64,000 nt of DNA from Zhengitettix transpicula (Eukaryota > Arthropoda > Insecta > Orthoptera > Tetrigidae): assembly GCA_037074705.1 (NCBI GenBank), contig CM073590.1, positions 178,575,246-178,639,245 on the forward strand, written 5' to 3'. Position 1 is the first letter of the stretch. Every line of letters begins with the position of its first letter. The position numbers and the translations under genes were made by a program. Of the stretch, positions 49,701-60,500 are shown one piece after another. A model generated the notes under the pieces. That model saw only the letters and a list, made by a program, of their open reading frames with translations, searched no databases and was not told where the DNA came from.

Positions 49701-52700
49701 CTTTTGGAACAGTCTGGCCACCTTCACCAACTGGATTCTCAATGCTTTCATAAATAGAAATTACCTTATACAACTCCTCCAGAAACAAATATATCGTGCC
49801 CTATACACTGTCCAATTACCCAATGTGAAATATAAAATTGTAAAGATAATATTATTTATTGAATAAGAAAGATAGCCAATTCAGACAAAAAGTGTAATAT
49901 AAATACCACAAAACATTTCTGGGATCCTTGTCCCTTTCGTCAGGTGCTAAGAAGAGCCTAGAGAAACACAACTGCACTTATCAGTTGACAACACTCAAAA
50001 GTAACGAAAACGCAATGGCTCTCCCATTGTCATTATGTTTTTTGTAGTTATGTATTAGTAATCATTGTATGTATTTCTTTGTGACAAATAATAATTTTTT
50101 CTAATCTAATTTAATCTCAAACACAGCTGTTAAATTGGGCTCCATTTAAATAATTGTTAGCATTTATCTTGTAGTGGTGTGTAGAATTCACAAGTCTTTG
50201 TTAATAATTTTAATGAAGCGGCAAACCATCTCCGAGTCTGTGGTGACCACACTGCTCCCATGATATGTGCCATCAACCAGTGTGGGTACCCCACACCCAT
50301 GATATGTGTCAATAGCCTTATTGACTGTTTTATTTTTGAATCGCTTTTTGTGAAAAATATAAATTAAAATTTATTAAACAATAAAACTTTTTATTTAGTA
50401 AAAAACCATTCAGTTCTGAGTAGCTTTTAAATAGATATCCGGCTTGCTCACAATTTTATGTTGCATTTACTATTGCAGTATTTTCCGTTTCCATTTTCCT
50501 GCTTTTTTGATCATGACAATCATCAATTGTAAATTTGAATTTTTTGTTTCCTCTATTAGCTTAATTTTAAATCAATAATTAAAATGTATTATAAAAGCTC
50601 ATTTGAGTTTTAACAATTTAATATTCAATTCCCATTGGAATAGGGTTGAGGTTCTTGTAAAATAATATCAATAAGACATGGTTCCTAACTCAATCCTTTA
50701 GAAAATTTGAAATCCCACTTCCCTTTTTTACCTGTATTTCCTCAACCAGATAGGATATTAAAATGTATTAGTAATACTAGCATATTGCTATACTTGTTGA
50801 TGCATGCACTACAAACTCTGGTGAATTTTTGTGAACAACTGTTGCAAGCCCAATGTGGATGTATACTTTTGTAAGTGATCGCAAACATTTGTGAATGATT
50901 CCTTGTTGGGTGTGCTTGGTCCACTATATTTTACTCATTACAAACAAAACTCAAGTAATACACCAACCACAACTTTGCGGCATGCGTAAACTTTAGAACC
51001 AAAACATATATTCTATTTATAAATAAATGGAGTTAGCAACATTCAACAATTTGGGGTTCACAGTTGGAAGCTGGCCGTTATTTGACTAATGCCGGCCTGG
51101 GCATCACTGCATATGAAGAATAAATTTATCTTTTAAAACTACAATCATCTAAATAGAATTTAACTGTGTGATCTGCACAATCTAAACGGGGAACTGATAA
51201 GTGACAAGCTAGAACTCATGAATAATTTAGCTGTACATGATACTGAAAATTTTGTATCTCGGGCTGCCCTAATTTTGATAAATTGTGAAGACAAAACATT
51301 AGTACTCAAAATACAATTTTATTTACAAAAATGGTTTTACACAGGAAATGCCCATCAACGCAGGCACACGGCTCTCCAATCAGTAACTGTTGCCAACATT
51401 TCCACTCTCACTTTCTTACTACATAAAACTAACTATAAATTTAAGAAATTAATTATACAAAATTCTGGAAATTTATTACACTTTGGCCAACAAATTTATC
51501 ATGTGAACACATCCTTAAGGACTGTCAGTTATTGGAACAAAATGTCTCACTACACACAGCAAATATAGGGAAGAGGAGGGCTTAACTGAGCTTTGGTGTA
51601 ACATTTCCCCATTATGTCCAGCTAGTTTCAGGCGTAGGTAACTGGTTCCAGGATCAGGTCCCATACCTGTATAGCATAGGCTGCCTGCTTACTTGCCTCC
51701 AGACTTGCACCCTAGAGATATGTCCAGTCTTGGTTCACTCTCATCTGCCTCCTCAGCTTCTTCAAAACTGACTTCTACCAAACCTCAGAAATGTCCAAAT
51801 CTTCTTCCTCTCCACTGCTGACTGTTAAACTACATGTGTTATTCCATACTTTGCGGTCATCAAAACATTCCCCACCTGGGAAGGTTTTAAAAATATCTAT
51901 ATAAAATTCTTGAGGCAGAGCCTCACAACACTGTTGTTGAAATCTATAGCTGGTAGTCTGGCTTAAGTTAGAGAAAGTTCCAAATTTTTGATGGTCTGCA
52001 TGCCCTACTGAACCAACTGTTAATTTCAGGTACGTCAGATACGCTGTCTCTCTTTCCTATCCAAATGAGTTAATTAATTTGATATCACAATTTCTTTAAG
52101 TGCTATATATATGATGTATTTAAATCAAAATTATTTCATAGCAGGTAAGGATGTGGATCTTCGAAATACTGTCAAGAATGGAATACTTTATTTAGAAGAT
52201 CCTGTAGATAAAGAGTGGAACAAGCACTTCTTTGTTCTGACACAGAATAAGCTGTTTTATACAGATTCATTTCATGATGAACAAGAAGGCGAAGGTGATG
52301 ATGAGGAAGAAGAAGATACACCTGGATTTCACAGACTAAAAGAGGTATTATAATTTTAGTCCTGTTACATTGGTACCCTTTTATTTTTCATGTAGGATAT
52401 ATGTATATAAATATAGATATATATATTATTATATTGTAATGAATAATTTTTATGTGATTTTATTTTTCATTAATAATTAAAGTTTTTGATTAATATAATA
52501 TTTTTAATGACTATCAAAGAAATTAAATGGAAATACAAAAATTTTACAAATTTCTAAAAACAATTTAAAACATGTATCATCAACCATTTTCGTCATGGTT
52601 CATTTCGCAGGGGGAGATAATATTTGGCAAAACTTTTGTCACAATATAATCAAAATTTATTTATTAATTTAAATGTCGTATCTGTTTATCCAAATGTAGC

Positions 52701-53814
52701 TGTTGAAGTTTCACTTTTGATGCTTGTAAATGTTATTCACATCTTGCAGACTTCTCACTGCTCACGTTACAATTTCTTCATAAAAAACACTTTACTCTAC
52801 TTTTAACATTTATTCAATTTATCTCAATGTATTAACTGTTTTAGCTTTACTCATAGCAATGATGATTCAGACTTTTGTTAATTCTATTCATTCATCATAG
52901 AGCCCTGCTAATAACTTTTTAATTTTATTCTTTAATTTATGTCTGTTTTCCACGGATGCTTATCAGCTAGCTACTGGACTCTATCTGCTGGTCTGCCAAA
53001 CTGATGTGTGAAAGTGACTGTCATATATTTTCACAGTAAAACCCTCTCAACAAAAGACCAACCGCTGTCATTCTCACCCCTGCAAAGCTCAGATTTCGTC
53101 TTTTTCAAGATGCTTCAAATACTCGCTGATTAAATGTAATTTCAAACAATATTTTTGCCCCATTACAATATATGTAAATATACATGGGGATTCTACAGTT
53201 AAGGGGAAAACTTTGAGGAATGTAAACCTTACTGAAATATACATTTATTGTATAGGAAAGTATGGTTGATTGTGATACACTGAAGCACACACAAAAAATG
53301 AGCCATGGAAAAAAATTGTTTATTTACATAATTGCAAAGTGGTTCTTTCCATCAATGTTTCAATAAATGCTCAAAATTGCAGTCATCAACAGTAATACAA
53401 ACTAGGCAGCTGGGATTGGTTGGCAAAGCTGTAGACTCAATTGAGGACCTCAACCATCCTTGGTGGCTGCAAGCGTGTGGTAATTCTGATAATTCCTCCA
53501 CATAGACTTTTTAAAATTATTTGGCATAAACTGGAACACTCTAAAATCTTTCTGCAGCACTATCCGGGTTAATGCTGTACTTTGCCTCTACTTAACTTTA
53601 CTTTTGAGAATGTCTCGTCTATTTTTATTATAACCGCTTTCTGCCATTCTTGATCGCCAACTAACTTATATGTTCTCTTAACGCATCAACAGTCTACAAT
53701 GCTTTTTTACCTGTTATTCTTGTCCATTCTTGTGTATGATTTGTGTCTGTTTGCTGATAACAATTCAAGTACACAATGTTTTGAGTTATTAATTATTACT
53801 TGCCTTATAATTAC

Positions 53815-53867
<53 letters not shown>

Positions 53868-56800
53868 ATTAGGAGAATCCATTTAAGGAATTAATTCACA
53901 TTCAAACTTGGATAGTGAGGAAGGATAGAAATAAATAGGAGAAATAGGAGGATTGCGCTTTATTTGAATTCATATGCTCGGGCGAAGAATTACGCACATA
54001 GAAAAGCATATGTTCAAAGCAGAGAGAAGGATGGAAGAAGAAGGAAAGACTGAAAATATTTGACCCAGGCGGGACTTGAACCCACGTATTCTGCTTAGTA
54101 CACAGACGCCTTAACCATCTCGGCCACCGGGTCAAGTTCCCGACCAGGCAAATATAGACAGTCTTATTGTGGACAATTAAATGGATTCTCCTAATATTGT
54201 ATTTATTCCTTAATGGAAGCTCCTAATACTTCATTCCCTCTACTCTATCCATTCCTCCACTAAAACTATTAATTGTCCACAATAAGACTGTCTATATTTG
54301 CCTGGTCGGGAACTTGACCCGGTGGCCGAGATGGTTAAGGCGTCTGTGTACTAAGCAGAATACGTGGGTTCAAGTCCCGCCTGGGTCAAATATTTTCAGT
54401 CTTTCCTTCTTCTTCCATCCTTCTCTCTGCTTTGAACATATGCTTTTCTATGTGCGTAATTCTTCGCCCGAGCATATGAATTCAAATAAAGCGCAATCCT
54501 CCTATTTCTCCTATTTATTTCTATCCTTCCTCACTATCCAAGTTTGAATGTGAATTAATTCCTTAAATGGATTCTCCTAATATTGTATTTATTCCTTAAT
54601 GGAAGCTCCTAATACTTCATTCCCTCTACTCTATCCATTCCTCCACTAAAACTATTAATTGTCCACAATAAGACTGTCTATATTTGCCTGGTCGGGAACT
54701 TGACCCGGTGGCCGAGATGGTTAAGGCGTCTGTGTACTAAGCAGAATACGTGGGTTCAAGTCCCGCCTGGGTCAAATATTTTCAGTCTTTCCTTCTTCTT
54801 CCATCCTTCTCTCTGCTTTGAACATATGCTTTTCTATGTGCGTAATTCTTCGCCCGAGCATATGAATTCAAATAAAGCGCAATCCTCCTATTTCTCCTAT
54901 TTATTTCTATCCTTCCTCACTATCCAAGTTTGAATATATATATATATATATATTTTTGCGATTTTGGTTTGGAAAGGAAAGAGATATAGGATGTGGCTTA
55001 CCTGAAAGTGAAGTGCGGTGTAGCCATAGGTAACCAAAGGTTGTTCTTCAAATTTTCGGAGGCTCAGCCTTCTTCAGGAAGGAGTGTTACACCATTCCGT
55101 GCACCAGCCAGCTGCGGACTGCAGTGTATGCTCACTGTACTTCATTTTACCTTAAAGCAACAGTTGGTGTAGTCAGGCTGGGAAGAAATAGTACTTCAAT
55201 GCTTAAACTTAGCATACAGTATTTTATTTTTTATGTTAAATTATTGTTTAGATGTAAATATTATGGTAAACAAATTGCCAGAAGAATTTAAATACAAATA
55301 CTATATCAATACTTAGCCTTCAATTCCCCCATAATATTTTTTTAAGGAAATGGTTGTACGTACTTATATTTCCATGTTTTGCAGCTGTGTAATTGTGTTT
55401 TAGTCAAAAAATAAATTTAAGTGTTTTTTACACAGGGTGTGCCAAATGATGAATTGCATTTTAGTGAAAAATGGTACCATGGAAAATTATCTGGTTGCCG
55501 ATTGGAGGCTGAAAAGTTACTTCGTGACTATGCATATCTTGGAGATGGGACATTTTTGGTTCGAGAAAGTGAAACATTTGTGGGTGATTATTCACTTTCA
55601 TTCTGGTAAGCAATATAAAGAATGATTTTTATAAGTATGTCATTAATTTTATATTGAAGAATAAAATGTAACCCATACTTTCAATAATGCTTGTAGAATA
55701 GACATAAAATGAAACAAAAAGGCTTAATATTGTTTTGTGCATATTTCTTTAATATATCTTTGATAGTGAGCCATTTTATTATCAAGTTTCTTTTGTTGCA
55801 TTAACATATGTAGTTATTAGTTTTAATACTTTTTAAAATATAAACTACATTAAATATTCTATTAGTTTATTATTTTTAAGTCATAAGGACTAACTTGATT
55901 AACAGTCTCAACATTTTCACTTTTATCACCATTGTTGAAACCAACTTTAGGTCCGAGATAAGCTACCAGCATGCCTTTTCTCTTCCTATCTCCCTTTCCC
56001 TATCTTCATCCAACAGCCCAAACCATCAGCTGAGTTGAATGAATTGTGAAATAAAAAGAAGACTAGGATAGATTTATACATCTACTTCATTATACTACTA
56101 AAAAGGACTCTGCAAGCTTTAAGGGCAGCAGGGTACATTCTTCAGTAAGTAGTCATGACCCTCAAAGCAATGCCATCAACCTGTCTTTCACAGATTATAA
56201 TTCAAATTCAGCACTATCAACTGAGTGGTGTGTTCTGATCCAGTCACTAAACAGAACAATTTTACCCATTGCTACTGTCCATAACACTATATTTATAATT
56301 CAGTAATTTTTAACATTTTTGTACTTACATCAAAGTTTCAGTAGATAAGTAGCACAAGCCGTAATATTGAATCTTTTATTGAGGGAAGTAAGGCTGGTGA
56401 CTAAAACTATTGAAAATTTGTTTGTGTCAGATCCAGATGCTGATTTTATATAATGTAATGGTGTTTTTTAATTTGAAGTTCTAAATAATGTTATTTTAAA
56501 AATTTACATTTTCAGGAGACAAGGAAAAGTAAATCACTGTCGAATACGATCCAAACAAGAAAACAATTTGACAAAATATTATCTGATTGACACCAATTGT
56601 TTTGATAGTCTTTACAGTTTGATTACACATTATCGTGCACATCCATTACGTAGCCAGGTGAGGGAGAATTACAATTTTTTAAATATATTTTCAATGGCTA
56701 TTTCCCATGAGAATAGTAATAAATTATTATTCTGAATCTTGACACGTAATATGTTGTGCATATTCATGAATGCTATAGCCACAAAGTGTTAGACTGTTAA

Positions 56801-57117
56801 ATACTTTTTCTACTTTTCTATTTAAAAAAGGTAGATAATTTTTTTATATTCCATAAACCAAATGTATATTTTACGGGATGGGGCACATGTAATAGGTAAA
56901 ATTGATTTTACAAAATATTATCTTATTTTACATTCTTTGTATTAAATATCTTTAAAGCTTGATTACATATTATTGTGTTTGGGGAAGTGATACAGTTATA
57001 AGATGCAATTGAGGCAGTTTTATGAGGATACACTATTTTATTCGTATGTTGAATTTTTTAAGGTAACTTGGCTTTAACATTCCTGAATATGCTTTCAGTT
57101 CTCCATGTATGTTTATA

Positions 57118-57185
<68 letters not shown>

Positions 57186-57499
57186 TATGGAAAGGATAGA
57201 GAGATAGGTTGTGGCTTACCTGAAAGTGAAGTGCGGTGTCGCCATGAGGAACTGAAGGTTGTTCTTCAAATTTTTTTCAGGAAGGAGTGTTACACCATTC
57301 TGTGCACCGGCACCAGCTGGCTGGTACATGGAATGGAGTAACACTCCTTCCTAAAGAAGGAGGCTGAGAGCCTTCGAAAATTTGAAGAACAACCTTCAGT
57401 TCCTCGTGGCGACACCGCACTTCACTTTCAGGCAAGCCACAACCTATCTCTCTATCCTTTCCATACCAATATTTTTGGCAATGTCACATTCTTACTATT

Positions 57500-57559
<60 letters not shown>

Positions 57560-60500
57560 TATATTAATTATAATAGTAAGGATGTGACATTGTCAAAAAT
57601 AATTGCAATATTGGTACAGCACATCTATGGTCCTGTACGATAGCAAGGTGAATGGAGATGATGAACAAACAGTGAACTGTACACAACAAACCAACTCTGT
57701 CACTGAAATTAAGAGAGGCATGCTGCAATGGCTGGGGCACCTGTAATGTATGCCGCTCATAAGGGCAGTGCAAAGACGGTGGAAGAACAATCTGGAAGGA
57801 AGGTGACCTAAGGGAAGATTTCAAAAAAATTATCAGGACGACATATAGGAGGATTTGAAGAACCTTGGAGTCCAGCATAGTCATGCCTTGGATAGCAAAG
57901 GGCGGAGAGGCATTGTCGAGGAGGCCAAGGCTCTAAATGGGCTGTAGCACCATTAGTTAGATAGTTATGTAATATAACCCCACAGGTTTTTAATCATTCT
58001 CTCCATAAATAATTTTTCACTTATTAATTTTGGACCAAGGAGCTTACAACTGATAATTTGGTCATATTCATCTAATAAAAAAATTATAAATTTTTAAAAC
58101 ATTTACCATTTACAAAATCCTAATTTTACATTTAGGAATCAATAAAATAAGTTAAATATTCTTGATTGTTTAATTCTTTCTTCAGGAATTTCTAATAACA
58201 CTGAAGGTGCCAGTTCCACAACCAAACAAACATGAGGGTAAAGAATGGTACCACCCTCAAGTTACCCGCTTAGAGGCAGAAGAAATGTTGAAGAAAGTTC
58301 CATCGGATGGTGCATTTCTAGTCAGACCTAGTGAGAAGGATGCATACTCTTTTTCCATATCATTTAGGTATTGCTCTATAAAATCTTTTTCAGGAGTATA
58401 TAATAAAATTATTTTTCATTTGCATAAATTTTAACAACAATAATAATTGGCAATATTAATAACATTTATGTAATTCGTATAAGTTGTAGTTTATAGATAC
58501 ATTCCTCAATAATAAAATATAATTTAATCAAATGATTAATTTTTAATTTTGATTAAAGTTAATCTTAGTATGAGTTTATTCAGGTTATCACATAAGGGAG
58601 GTAAGAGTATACGAGGGTAGTCTGAAAAGTTTCCGACAAAGTCATGATAGAAGATATTATTTTGATTTTATTTTTCAACATAGTCTTTCTTGTAACTCTA
58701 CACACTTCTCCCAGCGATGCTCCCATCTGTGTAACCTGTTCAAAAAGTTCTCTGCGTTTTTCTCTGCAAAATAATTGTCGGAAACTTTTCAAACCACCCT
58801 TGTACATTACAGTATACAGAATTCCATAGTAGAAACTTTGGGCTCCATACATAACTTTATTATGAATTTTTAAATCTCTTGCATGGATCACATTTGAAAC
58901 GAAATTGTTTGCAAAATAGTATGCAGACGTTTCCCACAGTGTAGTACACCAAATAGTATTTTCTTATCTGAATATTTTTGACACTAGCCTCAAACGTAAT
59001 TAAGCTAATTGTTTAAATATTTTCCATATTTTAATTGCAGTGTATAATACTCCAAGCAATCTGCACAATAATTTATTCTTGTGATAAAGCAGATGGTTCA
59101 ATGTGTTTCATGTGTTAAGAAAGATTAACATTCAAAACTTTTATCAATTTAAACATTAACTTTATAAGGACTTTGTTATTGTCTTAAACTTGGAAAGATA
59201 GAATAACAATATAAAATCTGAATATTTATTTTAAAAAGGATATTAATTTATAAACAGACTAGCTGGGTGCCCGGCGTTGCCCGAGATGTCATTTATCTAT
59301 AACCATCCAATTTTGGTTACTTTTGCGCTATTTTTATGTAAAGCTCCTCGAACCCTATCCCTAAATGAGCTCACCTCCCATGTCGAAGGGGGATGAAGTC
59401 ATTGACTAAATATATCGACCGTTTTTACATGTTAGAAGATGACCACCCCCACAAATATGCGATAATGAAAAAGAATGTATTCCACGCAAAAATCGGCCGA
59501 TTACATTGTCTGAAAATTTATTCCCCCGCCCAACAACTCCCAAACTTGAAGCGTTACCCATGTTGTCACAATTAGATTCAGCGACATTCATAGTCTCGGA
59601 ATTGATTCGAATCTCGGTTGTTTTTGCGGGATTTTATTTAACGTACCTCCACCCCACCCCTAAGCTTGCTCCCCACACAGGGGTAAATTATACACAAACA
59701 ACATCGGTATAAATACTATGAAAGTAATTAACCCCAGGAAATAATTATCTCAAATATCGACCGTTTAACATGTTTGAGATTTTTCACCCCCGACCACTCC
59801 CGCTTCGGGGACTTAAACGGTCAAGTTTAATGTCATAATTAAACTCAGTGACAATAGTTTCTGGTTTATTTTTATCTAATGCTACTTCCACGCCAACCCT
59901 TAAGGGTGCACCCTTCCGAGTCCGAAAGGGGTTGAAATTATACACAGAGAACATGTAGGGAAATTTTATTAATCTAATTCATCCCGAAATATATTTAATT
60001 GACGCAAAAAACAGCCGGTCAACTCATCCCAACCCAGCCGACCCCCGCGTGTTGTCCAGATTGTCATAAATAAATTCAGCGACATCCATTACCTTCGATT
60101 TGACTCGAATCTCGGTCGTTTTCCCGTTATTTTCAAGGAAATCCCCTCCAGCCCCACCCCTATCATGCCTACAAACAACATCGGTAGAAATACTATCAAC
60201 GTCAATGGTCCCGGCATTTATTTATTCCAAGCTAATATCGATGATTTAACATGTTAGAAAATTTCCATCCCATCCACTCCCGGCCCTCGGGGATAAATGG
60301 CCAATTTGATGCTATAATTGAACTGGACGACATCCATAACCTTGGATTTGACTCCAATCTCGGTTGTATTCGCGTTATTTTGTTGCAGCGTTCCTCCACC
60401 CAACACCTAAAAGTGCTCTACTGATAATCCCGACCCGCTTCTGGGGGTGGTAGACGCGTCTCACCCCAACAGTCGGTAGAAACACTATCAATATCTGTGA

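Larger units (their letters stand above)
53862..54933. mobile_element. SINE cluster: one inverted and two tandem copies
   Basis: In PLC gamma intron 9. Arms 53862-54180 (minus) and 54269-54587 (plus) are apparently perfect 319-base inverted repeats around an 88-base spacer. The plus copy is then repeated in tandem with a 386-base period (54181-54566 and 54567-54933). Each copy has a 72-base tRNA-like head, a pyrimidine-rich CTTTCCTTCTTCTTCC block, and a tail ending CTATCCAAGTTTGAAT. The near identity points to recent origin. Three identical 77-codon ORFs start in the A-box region and are not genes. Confidence 0.85.

Noticed and set aside
54316..54387. A working tRNA gene
   Set aside because: The ACT anticodon with a short variable loop does not fit any normal serine tRNA, and the sequence is followed by a SINE tail in every copy.
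53902..54933. Three identical 77-codon ORFs (53902-54135 minus, 54314-54547 and 54700-54933 plus)
   Set aside because: They begin in the tRNA-like A box of the SINE and are identical only because the SINE is duplicated. No codon-level sign of protein selection.
57105..57567. ORFs rich in Tyr-Ile repeats
   Set aside because: Direct translation of (TA)n microsatellites.
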